From the NCBI GenBank assembly GCA_017386805.1, contig JAFOGM010000279.1, positions 1-24,854 on the forward strand: 24,854 bases of DNA. Reading direction: 5' to 3'. The notes below the pieces were generated by a model. That model worked only from the letters and a program-made list of their open reading frames with translations. It made no database searches and was not told where the DNA came from. Below are positions 1 through 6,359 of the stretch, piece after piece (the stretch's first letter is position 1; every line of letters begins with the position of its first letter). The position numbers and the translations under genes are program-made. The DNA is from Bacillota bacterium. Lineage in GTDB: Bacteria; Bacillota; Clostridia; Peptostreptococcales; Anaerovoracaceae.

Positions 1-303
1 ACTGATCACTAAAATAGCATAGTCCAGTACCTGAAGGGTTCGTTCCATTTCCGTGGAGAAATCCACATGGCCAGGGGTATCCAGAAGCATGATCTCCAGA
101 TCCTCGGATAGAGGGAGGACCGCTTGTTTGGAAAAAATCGTGATCCCACGTTCACGCTCCATCTCATTGTTGTCAAGAAAGGCATTCTGATGGTCCACAC
201 GACCTTGTTTTTTTATGGCGCCGCAGGTATAAAGCAGCGCTTCCGATAACGTGGTTTTTCCGGCGTCCACGTGAGCCAGAATACCAACGACAGTTCGTTT
301 CAT
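1..303 (-). CDS. Tet(M)/EF-G-like translation GTPase, N-terminal part (cut by window edge)
   Basis: The first 101 residues of a translation-factor GTPase read off the minus strand; the rest lies outside the window. The start ATG has AAAGGAG seven bases upstream. Visible GTPase motifs are the P-loop AHVDAGKT (residues 10-17), the switch I stretch ERERGITI and the DTPGHVDF G3 motif followed by EMERTLQVLDYAILVIS. This arrangement is that of the ribosomal protection proteins Tet(M)/Tet(O), which resemble EF-G and act on the ribosome. Clostridia commonly carry chromosomal relatives that are annotated as Tet(M)-family but have not been shown to give resistance, and the start here (MKRTVVGILAHVDAGKT) looks like those rather than like the mobile tet(M). 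No leader attenuator of the tet(M) kind is visible in the 200 bases upstream. EF-G itself is less likely because of the context and the start. Role in resistance is not supported by this fragment. Confidence 0.85.
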   Translation of the reverse strand, partial: MKRTVVGILAHVDAGKTTLSEALLYTCGAIKKQGRVDHQNAFLDNNEMERERGITIFSKQAVLPLSEDLEIMLLDTPGHVDFSTEMERTLQVLDYAILVIS

Positions 304-338
304 AAAGATCTCCTTTGAATTGAGATTATCAGTATTTT

Positions 339-368
339 ATTCTACCATAGGATCGCAGGAAGGCGCAA
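339..368 (-). promoter_or_regulatory. Putative promoter of the GTPase gene
   Basis: On the minus strand TTGCGC (363-368) and TAGAAT (339-344) are 18 bases apart, and the -10 is preceded by TGG, giving an extended -10. It sits about 36 bases before the GTPase start codon. The -35 matches consensus only in part. Confidence 0.45.
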
Positions 369-424
369 GATCGTGAAATCTTAACAAAAAATGTGTAGAA
401 TTGATGAAATTCATAAAAGATTCC

Positions 425-454
425 ATGACAGATTTCCAGGGTCTATGGTATAAT
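425..454 (+). promoter_or_regulatory. Promoter of the membrane-msrA gene
   Basis: ATGACA (425-430) and a perfect TATAAT (449-454) are separated by 18 bases. The -10 is extended by TGG (446-448). It lies 55 bases before the ATG at 510, and transcription would begin at or inside the inverted repeat that follows. Confidence 0.65.
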
Positions 455-460
455 GATTCA

Positions 461-481
461 CAGTGTAACAAGAGTACACTG
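461..481 (+). promoter_or_regulatory. Perfect inverted repeat at the transcription start (possible operator)
   Basis: CAGTGTA (461-467) and TACACTG (475-481) form a perfect seven-base dyad with a seven-base spacer. It begins six bases after the -10 box, so it would cover the start of transcription. This is a usual place for a repressor site, but it could equally form a short hairpin at the 5' end of the mRNA. No regulator is encoded nearby. Confidence 0.4.
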
Positions 482-509
482 CAATTAATTTGAAGGAGAT
501 ATTTCTGTA

Positions 510-1706
510 ATGAGTAATACTAGAAACAAGAAAAGCCCGAAAAAGACAGGATATTTAATGATCTTTATCGGTTTGATTTTACCCTGGTTCTTCCTGGACC
601 TGACAGGTCTTTTGATGAAGATCGCGGGTGCTGGTCTGATCTACTACGGAATCGATTTGCTGACCAAGGATAACGAAGCCTTCCGTCCCGGGAAAATTGC
701 TTCACTGCTCATCTTTGGTGCCCGCGTAGTGGTATTGGCTTGTGAAATGATCTTAGAACCCAACAGCCAGCTGGCTGTGATTGCTTCCTTGATTTTCATG
801 GTTCCTGAAACCTTTGGTATGATCATGGTGATCCAGACCATTGCGGAAGGATCTATGAAGCTGGAAGAAGTTACCGGAATCAATTTAGATGCGGAAAAGA
901 TGAAAAAGGACTCCAAGTGGTATGGTATCACCGCCATCACTGTTTTGATGGGTACTGTGTTTGCGACCTTTGGAATCGCTTTATTCTCTCTGGTATTTAT
1001 GATTGCTTCCATCTGTTCTCTCATTTATCTGGTGAAGATCCTGAGAAAAATCTGGAATGCAGATTCCACCTATGGAAGATGGAAGGACTCCGGTATGGTA
1101 ACTGCGGGTTATACCGTTCGTGAAGAAGATATTGTTGCGGAAAATACGACTTCCGGTACCAATGGTGTGTTTATGGCGATGCCGGAAGAAGATGAGGAGG
1201 AGCCTAACATGAAGACAATTTATTTGGCTGGTGGTTGTTTCTGGGGTGCTGAAAAGTATCTGGGTCTGGTTCCCGGTGTTGTGGATACCAATGTTGGTTA
1301 CGCAAACGGAAGAACTGAAAATCCGTCTTATGAAGATGTAAAGTATCATCAGTCCGGTCACGCAGAAACTGTACGCGTTAAGTATGATGAAACCAAGATC
1401 TCTCTGGAACGTCTTCTGGAAAAGTACTTTGAAGCTATCGATCCTGTTTCTGTAAATAAGCAGGGCGAAGATGAAGGTATCCAGTACAGAACCGGTATCT
1501 ACTATACTGACAGAGAAGATTTAACTGCCATCAATGCAGTATACGAAAGAATTGCTGAAGCCAATGAAAAGCCTCTGGCTGTGGAAGTTCTCCCCCTGGT
1601 TCACTACTATGAAGCAGAAGACTATCACCAGAAGTATCTGGACAAGAATCCTCAGGGTTATTGCCACCTGGATGGCTGCATGTTCGAAAGAGCAAAGGAA
1701 GTTTAA
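510..1706 (+). CDS. msrA: Six-helix membrane protein fused in frame to methionine sulfoxide reductase A
   Basis: The 398-residue frame has two unlike halves. Residues 1-200 are hydrophobic with about six membrane segments (near 14-30, 33-52, 62-80, 86-110, 138-156 and 158-178) that I do not recognise as a known family. Residues 200-233 are an acidic linker. Residues 234-398 are a complete MsrA, which reduces methionine-S-sulfoxide in oxidised proteins: GGCFWG holds the catalytic Cys243, and Cys385 (GYCH) and Cys390 are candidate resolving cysteines. AAGGAG lies 11 bases before the ATG. A second strong ribosome binding site precedes Met234, so a free 165-residue MsrA may also be made, or may be the only MsrA product. 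If the full fusion is made, MsrA is tethered to the membrane; which face it occupies cannot be told. The MsrA assignment is secure; the first half is of unknown function. Confidence 0.85.
   Translation: MSNTRNKKSPKKTGYLMIFIGLILPWFFLDLTGLLMKIAGAGLIYYGIDLLTKDNEAFRPGKIASLLIFGARVVVLACEMILEPNSQLAVIASLIFMVPETFGMIMVIQTIAEGSMKLEEVTGINLDAEKMKKDSKWYGITAITVLMGTVFATFGIALFSLVFMIASICSLIYLVKILRKIWNADSTYGRWKDSGMVTAGYTVREEDIVAENTTSGTNGVFMAMPEEDEEEPNMKTIYLAGGCFWGAEKYLGLVPGVVDTNVGYANGRTENPSYEDVKYHQSGHAETVRVKYDETKISLERLLEKYFEAIDPVSVNKQGEDEGIQYRTGIYYTDREDLTAINAVYERIAEANEKPLAVEVLPLVHYYEAEDYHQKYLDKNPQGYCHLDGCMFERAKEV
1195..1211 (+). promoter_or_regulatory. Internal ribosome binding site and start codon for a free MsrA
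   Basis: AGGAGGAG (1195-1202) stands six bases before an in-frame ATG (1209-1211), exactly where the MsrA domain begins (MKTIYLAGGCFWG). The site is written by three GAG codons in a row, whereas neighbouring glutamates are nearly all GAA. This suggests the sequence is kept for translation initiation. Confidence 0.6.
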
Positions 1707-1727
1707 TTTTACAGAATGAATAGGAAG

Positions 1728-1754
1728 CCGCGCTGTGTATACGGCGCGGTTTTT
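1728..1754 (+). terminator. Rho-independent terminator after msrA
   Basis: CCGCGC (1728-1733) pairs with GCGCGG (1744-1749), extended inward by three pairs (one wobble) to a GTAT loop and followed by five T. It ends the msrA transcript 48 bases after the stop. The thioesterase start lies only 29 bases further on, so that gene depends on readthrough or on a promoter I could not find. Confidence 0.85.
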
Positions 1755-1783
1755 CAGTGAAACTACAAGGAGCAGGAGTAACC

Positions 1784-2203
1784 ATGGAACCTTACGTACA
1801 TAAAGTTCAGTATTACGAAACGGATAAAATGGGCATCGTTCACCATTCCAATTACATTCGCTGGATGGAAGAAGCCAGAATCGATTTTCTGGAACGCATG
1901 GGATGGCCCTATGATCGATTGGAAAACGAAGGGATCATTTCTCCTGTAATCGGAGTGGATTGTAAATATAAAGCGAACTCTCTATTCCCTGATCGGATCG
2001 AAATCGTAGCCAGTGTAGTGGAATACACCGGTGTCAAATTCAAGATCCAGTATATCATGACAAAGGGCGAAACTGTTGTAGCAGAGGGCCATACAGAACA
2101 TTGTCTTGTGAGTTTGGATGGAAAGATTTTGAGAATCAAGAAGCACTATCCCGAACTGCACCAATTTTTTGTTCAGCTGACGACACCGGAAAGTTTTTTG
2201 TAA
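1784..2203 (+). CDS. Acyl-CoA thioesterase, hot-dog fold (YbgC/FadM, 4-hydroxybenzoyl-CoA thioesterase family)
   Basis: A 139-residue single hot-dog protein that would hydrolyse acyl-CoA thioesters in the cytoplasm; the substrate cannot be read from the sequence. The family signature is clear at the N-terminus: ETDKMGIVHHSNYIRWMEEAR (residues 12-32), with Asp14 as the expected catalytic residue and the helix that begins at Asn23-Tyr24. I chose ATG 1784, preceded by AGGAG at 1774-1778, over a GTG at 1757 in the same frame, because homologues begin a few residues before the ETD motif and the GTG lies next to the terminator with no binding site. Length is normal for the family. It stands alone between the msrA terminator and the purC promoter, so the context gives no clue to its pathway. 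Confidence 0.85.
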   Translation: MEPYVHKVQYYETDKMGIVHHSNYIRWMEEARIDFLERMGWPYDRLENEGIISPVIGVDCKYKANSLFPDRIEIVASVVEYTGVKFKIQYIMTKGETVVAEGHTEHCLVSLDGKILRIKKHYPELHQFFVQLTTPESFL

Positions 2204-2291
2204 AACCGGTATATTCCGATCTTATTCTTAAATAATGTTCGTAATTTTAAAGGTTGGAAAAAGTTTTATTGCCATTTTCTTGAATTTCCTC

Positions 2292-2319
2292 TTGTTTTAT
2301 GAGGTGAGTGTGGTATAAT
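2292..2319 (+). promoter_or_regulatory. Promoter of purC
   Basis: TTGTTT (2292-2297) and TATAAT (2314-2319) are 16 bases apart, with an extended -10 TGGTATAAT. It implies a leader of about 110 bases before purC. I looked for the conserved core of the purine riboswitch in the leader and did not see it. Confidence 0.65.
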
Positions 2320-2336
2320 ATTTCCGTTAAATGTTT

Positions 2337-2355
2337 GAGTTTTTTGTGAAAACTC
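2337..2355 (+). other. Small hairpin in the purC leader
   Basis: GAGTTTT (2337-2343) and AAAACTC (2349-2355) form a seven-base stem with a five-base loop about 10 bases into the predicted transcript. No run of T follows, so it is not a terminator. It may protect the 5' end of the mRNA or have no function. Confidence 0.3.
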
Positions 2356-2437
2356 GAATAATGGATTTGTTCAATATTTTTATGGATGAGATGTTTGTAG
2401 ATACAGACGATCGTACCTGAAGGGAGAATAAAAAAAG

Positions 2438-3124
2438 ATGAAAGAACTGTACAACGGTAAGACAAAGAGAGTTCTGTTAGATGAAGAAACTGGTGTAGTA
2501 AATCTGTTCTTTAAGGATTCTGCAACTGGCGAAAACGGTGTATTCGACCCCGGTTCCAACAGTGTAGGTGGAAGCGTAGAAGGTAAGGGTAAGATCGGTC
2601 TGGAAGTTTCCAAGTATTTCTTCGAACTGCTGGAAAAGAACGGTATCCCCACTCAGTACATCGATTCCGATATCGAACAGAACCTGATGCAGGTTAGAAG
2701 CCTGACCGTTCCCAAGCTGGAATTCGTTCTGCGTTATTATACTGCTGGTTCCATGTGCCGTCGTTTTGACCTGGAAGAAGGCATTGAATTCAATCCTCCG
2801 TACACCGAAGTTACTCTGAAGAGCGACGAGCAGGGCGACCCGCTGATCAGCGAAAGACTGTGCCTGATGAAGGGTATCCTGAAGGAAGGTCAGTACGAAG
2901 AAGCTCTGGGTATTCTGGTTCGCGTTGGTGAAGTTCTGAAGGAAGAACTGGCTAAGATGAACCTGAAGCTGATCGACTTCAAGATCGAAGTTGGTTATGA
3001 TGAAACCGGTAAGATGTACGTTGCTGACGAAGTAACTCCTGACATCTGGAGAGTTAAGGATGAAAACGGAAATATTCCGAACCAGATCGACTGCGCTAAG
3101 ATGATCCTGGAAAAGATCAGATAA
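2438..3124 (+). CDS. purC: Phosphoribosylaminoimidazole-succinocarboxamide synthase (SAICAR synthetase)
   Basis: PurC joins CAIR and aspartate with ATP to make SAICAR, the eighth step of de novo IMP synthesis, in the cytoplasm. The 228-residue length is that of monofunctional bacterial PurC. Recognisable are the N-terminal LYNGKTKRV (usual LYEGKAKR), GKGKIGLEVSKYFFELLEKNGIPT (residues 50-73), VLRYYTAGSMCRRF (the family's VVRNxxAGS region) and DFKIEVGYDETGKMYVADEVTPD (residues 186-208). The protein belongs to the divergent clostridial subgroup: it has GENGVFDPGSNSVGG where the classical enzyme has an AFNG-K-containing loop, and TPDIWRV where the classical motif is SPDTCRLWD. AGGGAG lies before the ATG. 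No other purine gene is adjacent, which is unusual, since pur genes are normally clustered. It has its own promoter and terminator. Codon use (AAG, GAA, CTG) suggests high expression. Confidence 0.93.
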   Translation: MKELYNGKTKRVLLDEETGVVNLFFKDSATGENGVFDPGSNSVGGSVEGKGKIGLEVSKYFFELLEKNGIPTQYIDSDIEQNLMQVRSLTVPKLEFVLRYYTAGSMCRRFDLEEGIEFNPPYTEVTLKSDEQGDPLISERLCLMKGILKEGQYEEALGILVRVGEVLKEELAKMNLKLIDFKIEVGYDETGKMYVADEVTPDIWRVKDENGNIPNQIDCAKMILEKIR

Positions 3125-3150
3125 TTATTCATCATAATTTCAAAAAACAC

Positions 3151-3180
3151 AAAACCTCCTGAAATCTTCGGGAGGTTTTC
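3151..3180 (+). terminator. Rho-independent terminator after purC
   Basis: AAAACCTCC (3151-3159) pairs with GGAGGTTTT (3171-3179) around an 11-base loop and runs into TTTTC. The A run on the other side makes it potentially active in both directions, which would suit its place between purC and the opposing tRNA gene. Confidence 0.8.
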
Positions 3181-3235
3181 TTGTATCATAAACTTGTAAA
3201 CAGGAGGTGTGGCGGAAACATACATCCTGAAAAAC

Positions 3236-3266
3236 AGAAAAACCATCTGAAATCGATCAGATGGTT
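3236..3266 (-). terminator. Terminator of the tRNA-Leu transcript
   Basis: On the minus strand a ten-base perfect stem (plus-strand arms 3241-3250 and 3257-3266) with a six-base loop starts two bases after the CCA of the tRNA and runs into TTTTTCTG. No T run follows on the plus strand, so it serves the tRNA. Confidence 0.75.
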
Positions 3267-3267
3267 C

Positions 3268-3349
3268 TGGTGCCGGCGGTGGGAGTCGAACCCACACGGT
3301 TTCCCGGACGATTTTGAGTCGTCTGCGTCTGCCATTCCGCCACGCCGGC
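3268..3349 (-). tRNA. tRNA-Leu, anticodon CAA, CCA end encoded
   Basis: The minus strand folds into a complete class II tRNA: acceptor GCCGGCG paired with CGCCGGC, discriminator A, encoded CCA (plus-strand 3268-3270), D arm beginning TGGCGGAATGGCAGACGC as usual for tRNA-Leu, anticodon stem GACGA/TCGTC with loop CTCAAAA, so anticodon CAA reading UUG, a long variable arm (CGG-GAAA-CCG) and T arm GTGGG-TTCGACT-CCCAC. It is a single-gene transcript facing against purC and yajC. It recognises a codon that the highly expressed genes here, which favour CTG, use little. Confidence 0.97.
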
Positions 3350-3371
3350 TTGTTGTGCTCATAACACTTTT

Positions 3372-3401
3372 ATATTACCACAACAGTATATGCAAAATCA
3401 A
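3372..3401 (-). promoter_or_regulatory. Promoter of the tRNA-Leu gene
   Basis: On the minus strand TTGATT (3396-3401) and TAATAT (3372-3377) are 18 bases apart, with TGG before the -10. It lies about 20 bases before the mature tRNA 5' end. Confidence 0.5.
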
Positions 3402-3412
3402 GAAAAAAAGTC

Positions 3413-3441
3413 TTTTCTTTTCGATAAATATCATGTATAAT
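3413..3441 (+). promoter_or_regulatory. Putative promoter of yajC
   Basis: A perfect TATAAT at 3436-3441 lies 33 bases before the yajC start, downstream of the tRNA gene; the -35 (TTTTCT, 3413-3418, 17-base spacer) is poor. Together with the tRNA gene and two terminators this accounts for the 350 bases between purC and yajC. Confidence 0.4.
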
Positions 3442-3474
3442 CTTAAATATCACAACATTAGGAGGATATTTTAA

Positions 3475-3882
3475 ATGAATAACACTACTAGTTCTACTGG
3501 TCAGATTGTAATGCTGGTTGCATTATTTGCTATTATGTACTTCCTGTTGATCCGTCCGCAGAAAAAGCAGGAAAAGCAGGTTCGTGAAATGAGATCTGCG
3601 CTGAAGGTTGGCGATGATATCGTTACCATCGGTGGTATCTGCGGTAAGATCGTTCGTGTAAAGGACAATCGTCTGACCATTCAGGTTGGTGCGGATAAGA
3701 CCAAGTTCGATATTGAAAAGTGGGCTGTATCCAGACTGGATGAAGGCCGCAAGGAAACCGCTTCCAAGACTTCCAAGACTGAAGAAGAAAAGAAGGTTAC
3801 CCCCAAGAGCATGAAGAAGCTGGGTAAGAAGGAAGACGGTACTGAAGAAGCTGTTGCTGAAACTGCTGCTGACGCTGAATAA
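3475..3882 (+). CDS. yajC: Sec translocon accessory subunit YajC
   Basis: YajC is a small single-span membrane protein that associates with SecD and SecF in the Sec protein-export machinery. The 135 residues show the family layout: one hydrophobic segment near residues 9-26 (QIVMLVALFAIMYFLLI), the RPQKKQEKQ motif straight after it, then a small cytoplasmic domain with LKVGDDIVTIGGICGKIV (residues 43-60). After about residue 90 comes a charged, lysine- and glutamate-rich tail of some 45 residues that is longer than in many homologues and looks disordered. AGGAGG precedes the ATG. secD and secF follow 225 bases downstream, but a strong terminator lies between, so yajC is transcribed on its own here. 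Confidence 0.93.
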   Translation: MNNTTSSTGQIVMLVALFAIMYFLLIRPQKKQEKQVREMRSALKVGDDIVTIGGICGKIVRVKDNRLTIQVGADKTKFDIEKWAVSRLDEGRKETASKTSKTEEEKKVTPKSMKKLGKKEDGTEEAVAETAADAE

Positions 3883-3891
3883 GAAATCCAT

Positions 3892-3931
3892 AAAAGAAAC
3901 GTAATTTCGATTGCGTTTCTTTTTTATTTTT
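3892..3931 (+). terminator. Strong terminator after yajC with a UUCG tetraloop
   Basis: A 14-base stem (3892-3905 with 3910-3923, one G-T pair) closes on the extra-stable loop TTCG and runs into a broken T tract. It separates yajC from secDF. Confidence 0.92.
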
Positions 3932-4029
3932 GATAATTGGAAACGTTTTCAGAATGTTGTATTTCAAAGTGAAAAAATACCATTTTTATCAGGTTTTTTT
4001 CTTGAAGAATAGTATAAAACGTAGTACAC

Positions 4030-4035
4030 TATAAT
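4030..4035 (+). promoter_or_regulatory. Putative -10 box for the secD operon
   Basis: A perfect TATAAT lies 72 bases before secD in the only sizeable gap upstream of the long gene run. No convincing -35 is found at 16-18 bases. A small inverted repeat, ACTCAT (4075-4080) and ATGAGT (4086-4091), ends two bases before the secD ribosome binding site (AGGAAAGG) and could affect its access. Confidence 0.35.
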
Positions 4036-4107
4036 GAGGTATTACTATGCCCAAATGTAGAAAAAACGCTCAGTACTCATGATTTATGAGTCAGGAAAGG
4101 CAAGTGT

Positions 4108-5454
4108 ATGAAGAAATTTTTAGCGATCGTTTTAGCGGTCGTCATCGGTCTGGGATGGTTCGTATCCCTGGCTGGTGCAGGACCGGTAAAACCGTTGAAG
4201 GACCAGATCAAACTGGGACTTGATATGGTGGGCGGCGTTTCTGTATTGATGGAAGCTCAGACGGACCTTACAGGGGAAGAACTGAAAGCTGTCATGAATC
4301 AGACCCAGCTGGTCATCGAAAATCGTGTCAATGAAATGGGGTTATCCGAACCGGTTGTAACCATTGAAGGGGATAACCGAATCCGTGTGGAACTTCCCGG
4401 TGCTGAAGATGCCGATGAGGCCATCAAGATGATCGGGGATACAGCGCAGCTGATTTTTATCACTGCCGATGAACAGGTGATCCTGACCGGATCTAATGTG
4501 AAACACGCCAGTGCTTCTCCCTATCAGGGGGACAAACCCTATTTGATGGGAACTTACACGATCAATCTGGAATTCGATAGCGAAGGTGCGGATTTGTTCT
4601 ATGAAGCTACAAAGAAAGCTGCTACGAAACAAATCGTATCTGCAGGAAAATATGATCCTACACAGATCGCCATTATTTTGGATGATCAGGAGTTATCCGC
4701 TCCCGGTGTGGAAGGACCTATTCCTGGCGGAAAGTGCCAGATCACTGGTAACTATGGAAGTGAAGAGGCTACAAGAATTGCAGCGCTCATTCGCGGTGGT
4801 GCGCTCCCGGTAGCTCTGACAGAAGTGGAAACGCAGAAGGTAGGTCCGTCCTTAGGGATGGAAGCTGCGAAGGTCAGTGTGATTGCCGGTTCTGTTGGGA
4901 TCGTACTGATCATGGTGATCATGATCGCTGCGTATAAAGGCATGGGCCTTACAGAGGATATCGCATTGCTCCTGTATGTTTTAATTGTACTTTGGACCAT
5001 GGTGGCGCTGAAAGGCGTACTGACGCTGCCGGGGATCGCTGGTATTATTTTATCGGTGGGTATGGCCGTGGATGCTAACGTCATCATCTTTGCCAGAATC
5101 AAAGAAGAAAACAACAATGGAAAAAGCGTCCGTGTGGCTGTAGAATCTGGTTTTAAAAGAGCTATGGGTACCATCATCGACTCTCAGGTAACTACCATCA
5201 TTGCAGCTGTTGTTTTGTATCTGTTGGGTACAGGGTCTGTCAGAGGCTTTACACTGACACTGATGATCGGTATCATCGCCAGTATTTTTACTGCAGTGGT
5301 TGTCACTCAGGTATATTTGAAAGTATTTGCAGAAAGTCGGCTTGTAAAGAAGAATCCTGGATTCCTGGGATTAAAGAATAAAGTTAAGACCGCACCCATT
5401 TCTATGGATCCGGAAGTGATCAACGAAGAAGAGGAGGTGGGCTGTGATGCATAA
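4108..5454 (+). CDS. secD: Protein translocase subunit SecD
   Basis: SecD works with SecF as a proton-driven membrane factor that helps pull preproteins out of the SecYEG channel. The 448-residue protein has the family layout: a first membrane helix (residues 3-23), the LGLDMVGG motif (36-43; commonly LGLDLQGG), a large extracytoplasmic domain to about residue 250, then five membrane helices between about 255 and 405. The conserved helix motif GMAVDANVIIFARIKEE (318-334) carries the Asp expected for proton coupling. It is shorter than E. coli SecD (about 615 residues) but normal for Bacillota with separate SecD and SecF. An acidic C-terminal tail contains GAG codons that form the ribosome binding site of secF. 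secF overlaps it by eight bases, indicating translational coupling. First gene of the long run that continues to 19993. Confidence 0.96.
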   Translation: MKKFLAIVLAVVIGLGWFVSLAGAGPVKPLKDQIKLGLDMVGGVSVLMEAQTDLTGEELKAVMNQTQLVIENRVNEMGLSEPVVTIEGDNRIRVELPGAEDADEAIKMIGDTAQLIFITADEQVILTGSNVKHASASPYQGDKPYLMGTYTINLEFDSEGADLFYEATKKAATKQIVSAGKYDPTQIAIILDDQELSAPGVEGPIPGGKCQITGNYGSEEATRIAALIRGGALPVALTEVETQKVGPSLGMEAAKVSVIAGSVGIVLIMVIMIAAYKGMGLTEDIALLLYVLIVLWTMVALKGVLTLPGIAGIILSVGMAVDANVIIFARIKEENNNGKSVRVAVESGFKRAMGTIIDSQVTTIIAAVVLYLLGTGSVRGFTLTLMIGIIASIFTAVVVTQVYLKVFAESRLVKKNPGFLGLKNKVKTAPISMDPEVINEEEEVGCDA

Positions 5455-6355
5455 GTTACTGAACGACTATCTCTTCGTAGAACGAAGAAAGCTGGCATAT
5501 CTCTTATCCATTGCCTTGATCGTGGCTGGATTAGCCATAGGCTTTGTCCGCGGTTTCCACATGGGTATCGACTTTACCGGCGGTACTATGATCCAGTTGC
5601 AGATGGGACAGAAGGTCGATCAGAAGGAGCTGGAAGGCTTCATTTCTGATCACGGCGTGAAAGGATCTGTGACCAGTGCCGGAGAAGATGGACACTCTGT
5701 CATTATTAAGACCACAGTGGCAATGGACACAGACAGTCGAATGGAATTGATCGATGCGATCCGGGACGAATATGAGATTCAGATCGAGGATGAGCTGTTC
5801 ATCGAAAATTCCACGTATATCGGACCTTCCATTGGTGATCTTTTAAAGAAGAATGCCATGAAAGCTCTGGGAATTGCTGCTGTCGGTATGTTGGTATACA
5901 TCATCATTCGTTTTGAATGGATGTCCGCAATTGCTGCGATCCTGGCATTGCTCCATGACGTATTGATGATGCTTGCCTTTTATGGATTGTTCCACATACA
6001 GATCAACAGTCCCTTTATCGCAGCCATTCTGACCGTTGTGGGTTACTCCATCAACAATACCATCGTAATCTACGATCGTGTCAGAGAAAACAAACGTCTC
6101 ATGAAGAAAGTACGTCTGAATGAATTGATCAATACCAGTATCCGTCAGACCATGAGTCGTACCATTATGACATCTCTTACCACAGCAGCAGCGATTCTTC
6201 CGCTGTATGTCATGGGTGGAAGCGCCATCAAAGAATTTTTATTACCGCTTCTGATAGGAGTTGTGGGAGGGACCTATTCCTCCATCTTTATTGCAACACC
6301 GTTATATTACGACTTGTATCATATGATTCACAAGCCGAAGCATAGAGGAAAATGA
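5447..6355 (+). CDS. secF: Protein translocase subunit SecF
   Basis: Partner of SecD in the membrane complex that drives late steps of Sec export. Residues 15-35 form the first membrane helix, GIDFTGGT (40-47) is the SecF version of the SecD/F motif, and five further helices lie between about 135 and 295, with VVGYSINNTIVIYDRVREN as the conserved helix corresponding to the proton-relay motif of SecD. The length of 302 residues is typical. I prefer ATG 5447 to the GTG just before it (5444): AGGAGG at 5432-5437 serves either, but MHKLLNDYLFVERRK matches the usual short N-terminus. The start overlaps the secD stop. Confidence 0.95.
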   Translation: MHKLLNDYLFVERRKLAYLLSIALIVAGLAIGFVRGFHMGIDFTGGTMIQLQMGQKVDQKELEGFISDHGVKGSVTSAGEDGHSVIIKTTVAMDTDSRMELIDAIRDEYEIQIEDELFIENSTYIGPSIGDLLKKNAMKALGIAAVGMLVYIIIRFEWMSAIAAILALLHDVLMMLAFYGLFHIQINSPFIAAILTVVGYSINNTIVIYDRVRENKRLMKKVRLNELINTSIRQTMSRTIMTSLTTAAAILPLYVMGGSAIKEFLLPLLIGVVGGTYSSIFIATPLYYDLYHMIHKPKHRGK

Positions 6356-6359
6356 TAGC

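Noticed and set aside
1757..1783. GTG start for a longer thioesterase
   Set aside because: It would add nine residues absent from the family, begins at the end of the terminator T run and lacks a binding site, while ATG 1784 has a good one.
2361..2420. A 19-codon upstream frame in the purC leader
   Set aside because: There is no ribosome binding site and no run of regulatory codons, so a leader peptide is not supported.
2320..2437. Possible purine riboswitch before purC
   Set aside because: The conserved core segments and three-way junction were not found; only one small hairpin is present.
3181..3474. A 97-codon plus-strand frame between purC and yajC
   Set aside because: It reads through the tRNA-Leu gene, its terminator and its promoter; no protein family is seen.
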